From Paracoccaceae bacterium (lineage in GTDB: Bacteria > Pseudomonadota > Alphaproteobacteria > Rhodobacterales > Rhodobacteraceae), in NCBI GenBank assembly GCA_009920225.1, contig RGAJ01000002.1:1-22349 (forward strand): 22,349 nucleotides of DNA, given 5' to 3'. The translations under genes and the position numbers were made by a program. Below, piece by piece: positions 1-7,756 of this stretch (positions within the stretch are counted from its first letter, which is position 1; each line of letters opens with the position of its first letter). Below the pieces are notes generated by a model. It was not told the DNA's origin and made no database searches. It saw nothing but the letters and a program-made list of their open reading frames with translations.

Positions 1-34
1 ATGTGCCTGCCGATCAGGTCTATGCCTTGCGATC

Positions 35-1573
35 CTAAACGTTCATGGCCACCCAAATTAACGCGGCTGCGTTTGAAAAGAGCCCTAAAACAATCAGCAA
101 ACAGTACAAGAACGTCCATTTGATTTTCTTGACCGGTGCGTCTTCTTCGTTGGATTGACGGATCAAGGTGCGTTCCACCAGCGATGGTAACCTTGGGCCG
201 AATCTGCCAACAACGCGCAAAGTATTCAACAGATCGTTGACGACTGCCTTTGGCCCAATACTGTCGCGGATATAGTTTTCGACCACGGGTCTGGCGACCT
301 GCCAAATATTGATTTGCGGGCTTAGGGACCGCGCGACGCCTTCTACGACCACCATTGTGCGTTGTAGCAAAATCAATTCGGTGCGGGTTTCCATGCCAAA
401 CCGTTCGGTCACTTCAAACAGGTGGTTCAACAGACGCCCCATGGAAATGTGGGTGGCGTCCATACCAAAGATGGGTTCACCAACGGCACGCAGGGCGCGG
501 GCGAATTCATCAACGTCTTGCGAGGCAGGAACATAGCCTGCTTCGAAATGGACTTCTGCGACGCGCTGATAATCACGGCGAATAAAGCCAAATAAAATTT
601 CGGCATAGACGCGGCGAGTATATTCGTCGATATGCCCCATGATCCCAAAGTCAAAGGCAACAATCGCGCCGTCATCCCCAACCTTAAGATTGCCTTGGTG
701 CATATCTGCATGGAAATATCCATCACGCAGCGCGTGCTGAAGGAACAGCTGTAGGACACGTTCGCCCAATGCGACGCGATCAAACCCCATCTGATCCAAA
801 ACTTCGTTATCCCCAAGCGGCGAACCCTCTACCCAGTCAAGCGTCATGACACGCCGCCCTGAGAGGGCCCATTTGATATGGGGTACGCGGAAACCTTCGT
901 CTTTTTCGGTATTCGCCGCAAATTCGGATGCTGAGGCGCTTTCAAGGCGCAGGTCCAATTCGCCCAAGACCACACCTTCGAAATGCTCGATCACGTCCAT
1001 GGGCCGCAAACGGCGGGCAAAGGGGGCCAAGATTTCGATCACCCGTGCTGCGAAATAAAACGCATCCACATCGCGGCGAAACGCTTTTTCGATTCCAGGG
1101 CGCAAGACCTTGACCGCGACGATTTCGCCTGTGTCTGCCAAACGCGCTTTGTGAACCTGTGCGATCGACGCGGCGGCGACAGGTTCGGAAAACTCAGAAA
1201 AGATTGTGTCAGGGTTTAGACCCGTTTCATTTTCAAAACTGGCTTTTGCAGCTTGGGTCGAAAATGGGGGGAGCTTATCCTGAAGAACCCGAAGCTGTTG
1301 GGCTAATTCATCCCCCACCACATCGGGCCGTGTCGATAGAATTTGACCAAATTTAATATATGCCGGCCCAAGTGCCGTCAGGGCGCGCGTGACGGGTGGC
1401 ATTGTCGGATCACCCTTAAGCCCCAAAAACTGAAACGGCCAACCCAGAACCCGCGCAGCAACGCGCAAGGTTCGCGGTGCTTCCATCGCGTTTAAGATCA
1501 CGCGCATCGCGCCGGTACGTTCCAAGGTCGCGCCCGTACGGACAAGGCGAATGATATTATGAGGTCCGCGCAT
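35..1573 (-). CDS. ubiB: UbiB family atypical kinase/ATPase for ubiquinone synthesis
   Basis: UbiB (ABC1/ADCK family) is a membrane-associated atypical kinase-like ATPase needed for aerobic ubiquinone synthesis. The 512-residue protein shows the family signatures in order: the KxGQ motif (KFGQ, residues 74-77), the alanine-rich nucleotide loop (AAASIAQVH, about 133-141), the VAVK lysine (K155), an ELD/E stretch near 205-211, the catalytic HADMHQGNL (D290, N295) and the DFG aspartate (D308). A hydrophobic helix near the C-terminus (about 485-510) is the expected membrane anchor. The length is normal for the family. The ATG follows the ubiE stop codon with no base between, so the two are co-transcribed and probably translationally coupled. 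The identification is firm; the exact biochemical role of the family is still debated. Confidence 0.97.
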   Translation of the reverse strand: MRGPHNIIRLVRTGATLERTGAMRVILNAMEAPRTLRVAARVLGWPFQFLGLKGDPTMPPVTRALTALGPAYIKFGQILSTRPDVVGDELAQQLRVLQDKLPPFSTQAAKASFENETGLNPDTIFSEFSEPVAAASIAQVHKARLADTGEIVAVKVLRPGIEKAFRRDVDAFYFAARVIEILAPFARRLRPMDVIEHFEGVVLGELDLRLESASASEFAANTEKDEGFRVPHIKWALSGRRVMTLDWVEGSPLGDNEVLDQMGFDRVALGERVLQLFLQHALRDGYFHADMHQGNLKVGDDGAIVAFDFGIMGHIDEYTRRVYAEILFGFIRRDYQRVAEVHFEAGYVPASQDVDEFARALRAVGEPIFGMDATHISMGRLLNHLFEVTERFGMETRTELILLQRTMVVVEGVARSLSPQINIWQVARPVVENYIRDSIGPKAVVNDLLNTLRVVGRFGPRLPSLVERTLIRQSNEEDAPVKKIKWTFLYCLLIVLGLFSNAAALIWVAMNV

Positions 1574-2326
1574 TTAGATTTTCCAACCTGAATGCAAACA
1601 CGCGATGCCCATCGTCAAATTGCGGTACTTTGCATTTTCGAAACCGGCAGCACGCACCATATTTAAAAACGTATCTTGGTCTGGAAACTTGCGGATGGAT
1701 TCCACCAAATATTGATAGCTGTCACGATCGTTAGCAATAATTTTTCCCATGGTTGGAATGAAATTGAATGAATATTTGTCGTACATCCACTGCATCATAT
1801 CGTTCGGGATATGGGAAAATTCCAATACCATCAAACGACCGCCGGGTTTCAGAACGCGATAGGCTTCGTTCAATGCATCTTGGGGACGGGTCACGTTTCG
1901 GATACCAAAGCTGATGGTGTAAACGTCGAATGTGTTGTCATCGAACGGCAGGGCCATGGCATCGCCCACAACCCAATTCAGTTGATCTGCCATTTGATCG
2001 GCTTCGGCGCGCTTGCGCCCTTCGATCAGCATCGGTTCCGTCAGATCGCAAACGGTTGCGTGTCCATAGCCTGCACGTTTCAAGAAACGAAATGAAATAT
2101 CACCGGTTCCACCGGCAACATCCAACAAACGTTGTCCTGCGCGGGGGGCAATCCAATCCATCATTGCATCCTTCCAGATACGATGAATTCCCATCGACAT
2201 CACATCGTTCATGATATCATATTTGGATGCGACGCTGCCAAACACCCCTTGGACCTTTGATGCCTTTTCAGATTCTGGAACGGTCTGAAAACCAAAATGT
2301 GTCGTCGTTTGCGTATCGTCGGTCAT
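1574..2326 (-). CDS. ubiE: Ubiquinone/menaquinone C-methyltransferase UbiE
   Basis: UbiE is the SAM-dependent C-methyltransferase acting on the quinone ring in ubiquinone (and menaquinone) synthesis. The sequence shows the [14 protein letters not shown] signature near the N-terminus, the SAM-binding LDVAGGTGD loop, the ISFGIRNVT motif and the C-terminal [15 protein letters not shown] motif. The frame is open from an ATG at 2350 (258 residues), but I chose the internal ATG at 2326 (250 residues). AAGGA lies 7 bases before it, the ATG at 2350 has no Shine-Dalgarno, and a good -10 box at 2352-2357 would start transcription downstream of 2350. The remaining N-terminus, [16 protein letters not shown], also looks typical of Rhodobacterales homologues. 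It is the first gene of a ubiE-ubiB pair. Confidence 0.95.
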   Translation of the reverse strand: MTDDTQTTTHFGFQTVPESEKASKVQGVFGSVASKYDIMNDVMSMGIHRIWKDAMMDWIAPRAGQRLLDVAGGTGDISFRFLKRAGYGHATVCDLTEPMLIEGRKRAEADQMADQLNWVVGDAMALPFDDNTFDVYTISFGIRNVTRPQDALNEAYRVLKPGGRLMVLEFSHIPNDMMQWMYDKYSFNFIPTMGKIIANDRDSYQYLVESIRKFPDQDTFLNMVRAAGFENAKYRNLTMGIACLHSGWKI

Positions 2327-2351
2327 GTCATCATCCTTGCGCTTGGCCATT

Positions 2352-2379
2352 CATATATAGGGATCGGCCTATGTTGCAA
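2352..2379 (-). promoter_or_regulatory. Candidate sigma70 promoter of ubiE-ubiB
   Basis: On the minus strand a TTGCAA -35 (2374-2379) and a TATATG -10 (2352-2357) are separated by 16 bases. Transcription would begin around 2345, giving a short leader that contains the AAGGA (2334-2338) ahead of the ATG at 2326. This placement is part of the argument for the internal ubiE start. Each box matches consensus at 4 of 6 positions. Confidence 0.45.
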
Positions 2380-2688
2380 TGCGGTCTTTTGGATTCAGAG
2401 GATAAAAACCAACATGAAATGGTCATAATTTTGCCTTGAACACTGGGTATTTTCAACTTGTTCGCAAACGAAGACGAGTATCCAGTGTCAGGTTTAAGTT
2501 TATCATTTTTCATTACCTGCGCCGCCGCAGCACTGTGCGCGGCCAATCTGTGGTATGAAAATTCACCTTCGGCACATCGCATGCGGCGTCGGCATCAAAA
2601 ATTTAAAAAGGCTAAAAAATAGATACCTTCATGTTGGAGGCGGCTGGGTTTTTGGCTATGACGGACTGAGAAGCATAGGATCGTCATC
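2380..2688. other. Divergent intergenic region between ubiE and mutM
   Basis: About 300 bases without a supportable gene; the short frames here have no Shine-Dalgarno and no recognisable protein character. It holds an imperfect inverted repeat (arms 2440-2449 and 2479-2488) and, near mutM, a weak plus-strand promoter candidate: TTGGAG (2634-2639) and TATGAC (2657-2662), 17 bases apart. A purine-rich AGGA lies 8 bases before the mutM ATG. Confidence 0.5.
2438..2490 (+). repeat. Imperfect inverted repeat / hairpin upstream of mutM
   Basis: The arm ACACTGGGTA (2440-2449) faces TATCCAGTGT (2479-2488). The one mismatch becomes a G-U pair in plus-strand RNA, and two further pairs (2437-2438 with 2489-2490) are possible around a bulged A. 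The loop is about 29 bases. No T-run follows, so it is not a standard terminator. Its function is unknown. Confidence 0.35.
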
Positions 2689-3540
2689 ATGCCAGAATTA
2701 CCCGAAGTTGAAACAGTCATGCGTGGCCTTGCGCCTGCGATGACGGGGGCTGTTATCGCAACGGCATCTGTGAACCGCCCAGATTTGCGGTGGCCGTTCC
2801 CTGCGAATATGGCAGATCGCATCACGGGGCGGCGCGTGATGCGTATGCACCGTCGGTCGAAATACATATTGGCCGATCTCAGCAGTCAGGAAACCCTGTT
2901 AATTCATCTGGGTATGTCGGGGCGCATGTTGGTGTCGGGCGATCCCTTGGGCCAATTTGTCCACACCCATCCAATGGCGCAAAAACACGATCATGTTGTG
3001 TTTGATTTGGATAATGGTGCACGCGTGACCTTTAATGACCCGCGCAGATTTGGTGCCATGGATTTGATTGCGACCGATGAGTTGGAGGCGCACCCTCTGA
3101 TCAAAGTCTTGGGGCCAGAGCCATTTTCGAACAGCTTTAATCAATCCTATCTTGCCCAAAAAATAGGCGCCAAGAAATCGCCAATTAAATCGGTTTTGCT
3201 GGATCAATCTGTTGTTGCAGGATTGGGGAACATCTATGTCTGCGAAGTTTTGCATCGCACGGGCATTCATCCGACCCGTTTGGCGCGGGATATCACACAG
3301 GACGAAATCGCGAATCTGATTCCCACTATTCGGGATGTTTTGACGGCCGCGATTGAGGCAGGTGGGTCTTCGCTGCGTGATTTTCGGCAAGCTGACGGAG
3401 AATTGGGATATTTCCAACATAGCTTTGACGTCTATGGCCGCGAGGGCGAAACCTGCAAAAACATTGAATGTTCTGCCCCAATTGAACGTCTTGTTCAGTC
3501 AGGGCGATCCAGTTTCTTCTGCCCATCGTGTCAAAGATAG
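2689..3540 (+). CDS. mutM: Formamidopyrimidine-DNA glycosylase (Fpg/MutM)
   Basis: MutM excises oxidised purines such as 8-oxoguanine and nicks the abasic site (bifunctional glycosylase/lyase). The N-terminus [10 protein letters not shown] is diagnostic: after Met removal, Pro1 is the nucleophile and the following Glu is catalytic. Lys58 (SKYI) fits the conserved lysine. The helix-two-turn-helix stretch [14 protein letters not shown] and a C-terminal zinc finger with four cysteines (from ETCKNIEC to CPSC, about 255-282) complete the family pattern. The 283-residue length is normal. It is followed on the same strand by an enoyl-CoA hydratase gene, 62 bases away, with a hairpin in between. An AGGA sits 8 bases before the ATG. 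Confidence 0.97.
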   Translation: MPELPEVETVMRGLAPAMTGAVIATASVNRPDLRWPFPANMADRITGRRVMRMHRRSKYILADLSSQETLLIHLGMSGRMLVSGDPLGQFVHTHPMAQKHDHVVFDLDNGARVTFNDPRRFGAMDLIATDELEAHPLIKVLGPEPFSNSFNQSYLAQKIGAKKSPIKSVLLDQSVVAGLGNIYVCEVLHRTGIHPTRLARDITQDEIANLIPTIRDVLTAAIEAGGSSLRDFRQADGELGYFQHSFDVYGREGETCKNIECSAPIERLVQSGRSSFFCPSCQR

Positions 3541-3553
3541 CTTGATCCAACTG

Positions 3554-3579
3554 TCAGGCATGGTATTGAACGTGCCTGA
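3554..3579 (+). other. Hairpin between mutM and enoyl-CoA hydratase gene
   Basis: TCAGGCATG (3554-3562) pairs with CGTGCCTGA (3571-3579): nine pairs including one G-U, with an 8-base loop. It fills much of the 62-base gap. The bases after it are A-rich rather than T-rich, so it is not a clear intrinsic terminator; it could stabilise or separate the two messages. Confidence 0.45.
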
Positions 3580-3602
3580 GAAAACAACCGAAAGACTGTT
3601 TC

Positions 3603-4379
3603 ATGGCTTATGAGACGATCATCGTAGAGATCGAAGACCACATCGCGGTTATGAAATTGAACCGCCCTGATGCGTTGAACGCGTTGAATGATCAATTGCT
3701 GTCAGAGTTGACGGATGCGTTAGAAAGCGCACAAAAAAATGACAAAGTCCGTTGTGTGATTATCACTGGATCCGAAAAAGCGTTTGCTGCGGGTGCAGAT
3801 ATCAAAATGATGAGCACGAAAACATTTGCGGATGTCTTTGAAGAAAACTTGTTCGCCGAAGAATCAAACCGCATCACACGGATTCGCAAGCCGATCATTG
3901 CTGCTGTTTCCGGTTATGCTTTGGGCGGCGGATGTGAGTTGGCGATGCTGTGCGATTTTATCATCGCGGCAGACAATGCAAAATTTGGTCAACCAGAAAT
4001 CAACCTAGGCGTCATCGCCGGCATGGGTGGCACACAGCGGTTGACCCGGTCGATTGGCAAGTCCAAGGCGATGGACATGAACCTCACAGGGCGTTTTATG
4101 GACGCTGAAGAGGCCGAGCGTTGTGGCTTGGTCAGCCGTGTGGTGCCGACCAAAAAGCTGATGGACGAGGCGATGGCCGCCGCTGCAAAAATCGCAGAGA
4201 AATCAATGGTTGCCGTCATGGCCGCCAAAGAGGCCGTAAATCGTTCATACGAAACCACCCTAAGCGAAGGGTTATTGTTGGAACGCCGTTTGTTCCATTC
4301 AATGTTCGCGACCGAAGACCAAAAAGAAGGCATGAGTGCCTTTACCGAAAAGCGCGAACCACAATTTCGCGATAAATAG
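3603..4379 (+). CDS. Enoyl-CoA hydratase (crotonase family)
   Basis: This 258-residue protein should hydrate trans-2-enoyl-CoA to 3-hydroxyacyl-CoA in fatty-acid beta-oxidation or short-chain acyl-CoA breakdown. It has the oxyanion-hole segments AAGADIKMM (about 62-70) and GYALGGG (104-110). Both catalytic glutamates of true hydratases are present: E112 in GGGCEL and E132 in GQPEI, 20 residues apart like Glu144/Glu164 of the rat mitochondrial enzyme. That favours a genuine hydratase over other crotonase-fold activities. An FadB1x/Ech-type gene between mutM and rpsT is, to my knowledge, a common Rhodobacterales arrangement. The Shine-Dalgarno is weak. The chain-length preference cannot be read from sequence. 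Confidence 0.93.
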   Translation: MAYETIIVEIEDHIAVMKLNRPDALNALNDQLLSELTDALESAQKNDKVRCVIITGSEKAFAAGADIKMMSTKTFADVFEENLFAEESNRITRIRKPIIAAVSGYALGGGCELAMLCDFIIAADNAKFGQPEINLGVIAGMGGTQRLTRSIGKSKAMDMNLTGRFMDAEEAERCGLVSRVVPTKKLMDEAMAAAAKIAEKSMVAVMAAKEAVNRSYETTLSEGLLLERRLFHSMFATEDQKEGMSAFTEKREPQFRDK

Positions 4380-4421
4380 CCCTGATGTTCGTGTTTTTTG
4401 ACCAATTCCCAGTTTGCCCTG

Positions 4422-4450
4422 TTGACTCGGGCGTGAGTCGGCCCTAAAGA
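4422..4450 (+). promoter_or_regulatory. Candidate rpsT promoter with paired GANTC sites
   Basis: TTGACT (4422-4427) and TAAAGA (4445-4450) are separated by 17 bases, about 46 bases upstream of the rpsT ATG. GACTC (4424-4428) and GAGTC (4435-4439) form an inverted pair within it, and both are GANTC sites recognised by the alphaproteobacterial CcrM methylase. Methylation could therefore touch this promoter. The -35 is strong; the -10 matches at only 3 of 6 positions. Confidence 0.45.
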
Positions 4451-4496
4451 CCCGAATTCAGAACATACGTAACCCAAGCAGTGGGATGAGAGACTT

Positions 4497-4760
4497 ATGG
4501 CAAATACGCCTCAATCCAAGAAACGCGCGCGCCAAACTGAGCGCCGCACAGAAGTAAACAAAGCGCGTCGCTCACGCATTCGCACATTCCTTCGCAAAGT
4601 CGAAGAAGCGATCGTAAGCGGCAACAAAGACGCAGCAGTTGAAGCGTTACGCGTAGCTCAGCCAGAGCTTATGCGTGGTGTGACAAAGGGCGTGTTCCAC
4701 AAGAACACAGCGTCTCGCAAAATGTCACGTCTGTCAGCACGCGTAAAAGCAATCGCTTAA
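4497..4760 (+). CDS. rpsT: 30S ribosomal protein S20
   Basis: A small, very basic 87-residue protein starting [17 protein letters not shown], the standard S20 N-terminus, with the conserved [16 protein letters not shown] region near the C-terminus. S20 binds 16S rRNA early in 30S assembly. The length is normal. It is preceded by its own promoter candidate and followed 21 bases downstream by a good intrinsic terminator, so it looks monocistronic. Its place next to dnaA is typical of alphaproteobacteria. Confidence 0.98.
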   Translation: MANTPQSKKRARQTERRTEVNKARRSRIRTFLRKVEEAIVSGNKDAAVEALRVAQPELMRGVTKGVFHKNTASRKMSRLSARVKAIA

Positions 4761-4781
4761 TTTTCGCGTTCGACGACCTTA

Positions 4782-4814
4782 AAAAACGCGCTGCATTTTT
4801 GCGGCGCCTTTTTT
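4782..4814 (+). terminator. Intrinsic terminator of rpsT
   Basis: GCGCTGCA (4788-4795) pairs with TGCGGCGC (4800-4807), eight pairs with one G-U, around a four-T loop. A T-run follows at 4809-4814 and an A-run precedes the stem. This is a textbook rho-independent terminator 27 bases past the stop codon. Confidence 0.85.
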
Positions 4815-5109
4815 GTGTCTGGGGAGTGGAAAAACACCCAGATAGATTCTTTTCAAAAAAAATCCGAGTCAAGTGCATAGTTCTGTTGCTCGACGCAGTT
4901 TGAAATTGCTAACGTGACCAAGCGAGTGAATCGCACTTGGGGGACAGATTAGAAGCAGGTGGTTTGGGATACACCTATTCGCAATTTGCGAGGCTTTATT
5001 TTGTCCATTTCTGACATTTTACTTGAACGGATCACTCGTGATGCGATGAGAGTTTTTTGTTTTTTGACGCCAGACAATGGCGACGCTGTACGGGCCGGGA
5101 CACAGAATT
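4815..5109. promoter_or_regulatory. dnaA upstream region with GANTC sites and small palindromes
   Basis: About 295 bases between the rpsT terminator and the chosen dnaA start; no gene is supported. It holds three GANTC sites (4845-4849, 4866-4870, 4928-4932), a perfect odd palindrome TCGCAATTTGCGA (4979-4991), a short inverted repeat ATCAC-TC-GTGAT near 5032-5043, and a weak hairpin at 4818-4842. I found no close match to the DnaA box TTATCCACA on either strand, so there is no evidence that this is the replication origin. No convincing -35/-10 pair was found; TTGACG at 5064-5069 is the best -35 candidate. Confidence 0.5.
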
Positions 5110-6465
5110 ATGAACGAACTGCAATGGGGCACAATTAAGCAATCTATCGAGAAAACGATAGGTGCGCATAATTACAAAAACTGGATTGCCCCGATTGAAT
5201 TTAGTGCAGTTGAAAATGATGTTGCCGTTCTGTCTGTTCCGACCAATTTCTTGGGCAATTATGTTGCGCAAAATTTTTCGGATCTGATTGTCCACCAACT
5301 TAGCACTGTGAACGACTCTATTCGTCGCGTGCGGTTCACGGTTGCAAAATCAACCCCGACAGCCGTTGTTGCAAGCGCGCGCCCTGCGCCTGCTCAGCCG
5401 GTATCATTTGCGAAATCAGATGATCTGCCTGGTGCGCCTCTTGATCCTCGTTTCACATTTGATACGTTTATCGTCGGCAAGCCAAATGAATTGGCGCATG
5501 CTGCGGCGCGCCGCGTCGGTGAAGGCGAAGTCGTGAGCTTTAATCCCCTGTTCCTTTACGGCGGTGTGGGATTGGGCAAAACGCACTTGATGCATGCGAT
5601 TGCATGGGAATTACATCGAAACAGACCTGATTTGAACGTTGTGTATTTGTCGGCAGAACAATTCATGTATCGCTTTGTGCAAGCGCTGCGGGATCGCAAG
5701 ATGATGGACTTCAAGCAGCTGTTTCGTTCGGTTGATGTGTTGATGGTTGATGATGTTCAATTCATCGCGGGCAAAGACAGCACACAAGAAGAATTCTTTC
5801 ACACCTTTAATGCGCTGGTGGATCAAAACAAACAGATCATCATTTCCGCAGATCGCGCGCCCGGCGAAATCAAGGATTTGGAAGATCGTATCAAAAGCCG
5901 CCTACAATGCGGATTGGTGGTTGATCTTCATCCAACAGATTACGAATTGCGTTTGGGGATTTTGCAAGCCAAAGTCGAACAGCATCGAGTTCAATATCCG
6001 GATCTGCAAATCGATAACAACGTGTTAGAGTTTCTGGCGCACCGCATCTCAACCAATGTCCGTGTGTTAGAGGGTGCATTGACCCGCTTGTTTGCGTTTG
6101 CGTCCCTTATTGGTCGTCACATTACCTTGGATGTTGCCCAAGATTGTTTGGCAGATGTCTTGCGCGCCTCAGAACGCAAAATCACCGTCGAAGAAATTCA
6201 GCGCCGTGTGGCAGAGCATTACAATATTCGCCTGTCGGATATGATCGGCCCGAAACGCTTGCGCACCTATGCGCGGCCCCGTCAAATCGCGATGTATTTG
6301 GCCAAGCAAATGACCAGCCGCAGCTTGCCCGAGATCGGCCGCCGCTTTGGTGGACGCGATCACACAACCGTTTTGCATGGCGTGAAGCGCGTAGAAGAGC
6401 TCAAGATTCAAGACGGGCAAATCGCCGAAGATTTGGAAATGCTGCGCCGCGCGTTAGAAGCGTAA
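5110..6465 (+). CDS. dnaA: Chromosomal replication initiator protein DnaA
   Basis: DnaA is the AAA+ ATPase that binds DnaA boxes and opens the origin. Seen here: an N-terminal domain I (MNELQWGTIKQ...), a short alanine/proline-rich linker, then the AAA+ core with Walker A GGVGLGKT (151-158 from this start), Walker B VLMVDD, sensor 1 IIISAD and the RVLEGALTRL sensor 2 helix. The C-terminal DNA-binding signature is GGRDHTTVLHGVKR. The frame is open from an ATG at 5077 (462 residues), but that ATG has no Shine-Dalgarno. The ATG at 5110 (451 residues) follows a GGGA and starts exactly at the usual WxxVK-type N-terminus, so it is preferred. A terminator follows, separating it from dnaN. Confidence 0.96.
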   Translation: MNELQWGTIKQSIEKTIGAHNYKNWIAPIEFSAVENDVAVLSVPTNFLGNYVAQNFSDLIVHQLSTVNDSIRRVRFTVAKSTPTAVVASARPAPAQPVSFAKSDDLPGAPLDPRFTFDTFIVGKPNELAHAAARRVGEGEVVSFNPLFLYGGVGLGKTHLMHAIAWELHRNRPDLNVVYLSAEQFMYRFVQALRDRKMMDFKQLFRSVDVLMVDDVQFIAGKDSTQEEFFHTFNALVDQNKQIIISADRAPGEIKDLEDRIKSRLQCGLVVDLHPTDYELRLGILQAKVEQHRVQYPDLQIDNNVLEFLAHRISTNVRVLEGALTRLFAFASLIGRHITLDVAQDCLADVLRASERKITVEEIQRRVAEHYNIRLSDMIGPKRLRTYARPRQIAMYLAKQMTSRSLPEIGRRFGGRDHTTVLHGVKRVEELKIQDGQIAEDLEMLRRALEA

Positions 6466-6490
6466 ATACCGCGAAAACAAGTGGATTTAT

Positions 6491-6526
6491 CACCGTCAAC
6501 GCGTCTTAGGCCTTGACGGTGTTTTT
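6491..6526 (+). terminator. Intrinsic terminator between dnaA and dnaN
   Basis: CACCGTCAA (6491-6499) and TTGACGGTG (6513-6521) form nine perfect pairs around a 13-base loop, followed directly by five T (6522-6526). It lies 26 bases after the dnaA stop, so dnaN probably has its own promoter. Confidence 0.85.
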
Positions 6527-6552
6527 ATTTACAGGGACAACAGAAAAAAGAC

Positions 6553-6580
6553 TTGAGCCGGTGGTATTTTAAGGTATCGT
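6553..6580 (+). promoter_or_regulatory. Candidate dnaN promoter
   Basis: TTGAGC (6553-6558) and TATCGT (6575-6580), 16 bases apart, lie between the dnaA terminator and the dnaN start. Each box matches at 4 of 6 positions. The terminator just upstream makes a promoter here likely, but the exact boxes are uncertain. Confidence 0.4.
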
Positions 6581-6611
6581 GCTTGTCCCGGCTAGGAGAG
6601 GAGCAAGTATT

Positions 6612-7730
6612 ATGAAACTTAGCATTGAACGCAGCACTTTGTTAAAAGCTGTGTCCCAAGCCCAATCCGTTGTGGAACGTCGCAACACGATTCCAATCCT
6701 TGCTAACGTCCTTATCGAAGCAGACGGTGACAGCGTGTCATTCCGCGCAACCGATTTGGACATCGAAGTTCTGGACAAGGCCAATGCCATGGTCGAACGC
6801 GGCGGCGCAACCACCGTGTCTGCCGTGACCCTGCATGAGATTGTGCGCAAGCTTCCTGATGGGGCGATGGTGACCCTCACTGATGACAGCGCCAAAGGGC
6901 GCCTGACCGTCGAAGCGGGCCGTTCCAACTTTTCACTTGCGACGCTGCCGAAAGAAGATTTCCCAGTCATGGCATCGTCGGAATACAGCGCGAATTTTTC
7001 GGCGCCTGCGCCTGTGCTGCGTCGGTTGTTTGATAAATCAAAATTTGCAATTTCGACCGAAGAGACACGGTATTATCTGAACGGTGTGTATCTGCATGTC
7101 GCGGATTCTGATGGGGGTAAAGTGCTTCGCTGTGTGGCGACTGACGGTCATCGCTTGGCGCGCATTGACGCCGATTTACCCGATGGGGCATCCGACACAC
7201 CCGGTGTGATTATTCCACGCAAAACTGTGGGCGAATTGCGCAAGCTTTTGGATGACAACGAAGCACAGATCGCTGTGTCCGTGTCAGAGACCAAGGTTCG
7301 TTTTGCAACGCCGACCATTACCCTGACCTCCAAGGTGATTGACGGGACATTCCCCGATTATACCCGCGTGATCCCCACTGGGAACACCCGCCGTATGGAA
7401 GTCGACGCCAGCGAATTCGCCAAGGCCGTGGATCGTGTGGCAACCGTATCATCCGAACGGTCCCGCGCGGTAAAGCTGTCTTTGGACGAAGATCGCCTGA
7501 TCCTGTCCGTAAACTCGCCTGACAGCGGCGCCGCCGAAGAAGAGCTTGCCGTGGCGTACGGTGACGAGCGTTTGGAAATCGGGTTCAACGCGAAATACCT
7601 TTTGGAAATCGCAAGCCAAGTTGATCGTGAAAACGCTGTTTTCATGTTCAATTCTTCGGGTGATCCAACATTGATGCGCGAAGGGAATGATACCACCGCG
7701 GTCTATGTTGTTATGCCAATGCGTGTCTGA
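6612..7730 (+). CDS. dnaN: DNA polymerase III beta subunit (sliding clamp)
   Basis: The beta clamp is a ring-shaped dimer that tethers DNA polymerase III to DNA. The N-terminus MKLSIERSTLLKAVSQAQSVVERRNTIPIL (given here only as the family start) is typical, and the C-terminus YVVMPMRV is the conserved end of the clamp. With this start it is 372 residues, the usual length. A longer frame begins at a GTG at 6579, but GAGGAG lies 8 bases before the ATG at 6612, which decides the start. recF follows after 26 bases on the same strand, so the two are probably one transcript. Confidence 0.97.
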   Translation: MKLSIERSTLLKAVSQAQSVVERRNTIPILANVLIEADGDSVSFRATDLDIEVLDKANAMVERGGATTVSAVTLHEIVRKLPDGAMVTLTDDSAKGRLTVEAGRSNFSLATLPKEDFPVMASSEYSANFSAPAPVLRRLFDKSKFAISTEETRYYLNGVYLHVADSDGGKVLRCVATDGHRLARIDADLPDGASDTPGVIIPRKTVGELRKLLDDNEAQIAVSVSETKVRFATPTITLTSKVIDGTFPDYTRVIPTGNTRRMEVDASEFAKAVDRVATVSSERSRAVKLSLDEDRLILSVNSPDSGAAEEELAVAYGDERLEIGFNAKYLLEIASQVDRENAVFMFNSSGDPTLMREGNDTTAVYVVMPMRV

Positions 7731-7756
7731 CCCGCAAACCGTAAAAAGCTAGGGTC

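Noticed and set aside
1..34. End of a further gene upstream of position 35
   Set aside because: Thirty-four bases are too few to assign; coaBC often neighbours ubiB in this group, but nothing here shows it.
2331..2582. 83-codon minus-strand frame upstream of ubiE
   Set aside because: It has no Shine-Dalgarno, no protein character, and overlaps the ubiE promoter and start.
4815..5109. Possible replication origin next to dnaA
   Set aside because: I found no match close to TTATCCACA on either strand and no AT-rich repeat block; alphaproteobacterial origins often lie away from dnaA.
5077..5109. ATG at 5077 as the dnaA start
   Set aside because: There is no Shine-Dalgarno, and the 11 extra residues are not typical of DnaA; the ATG at 5110 fits better.
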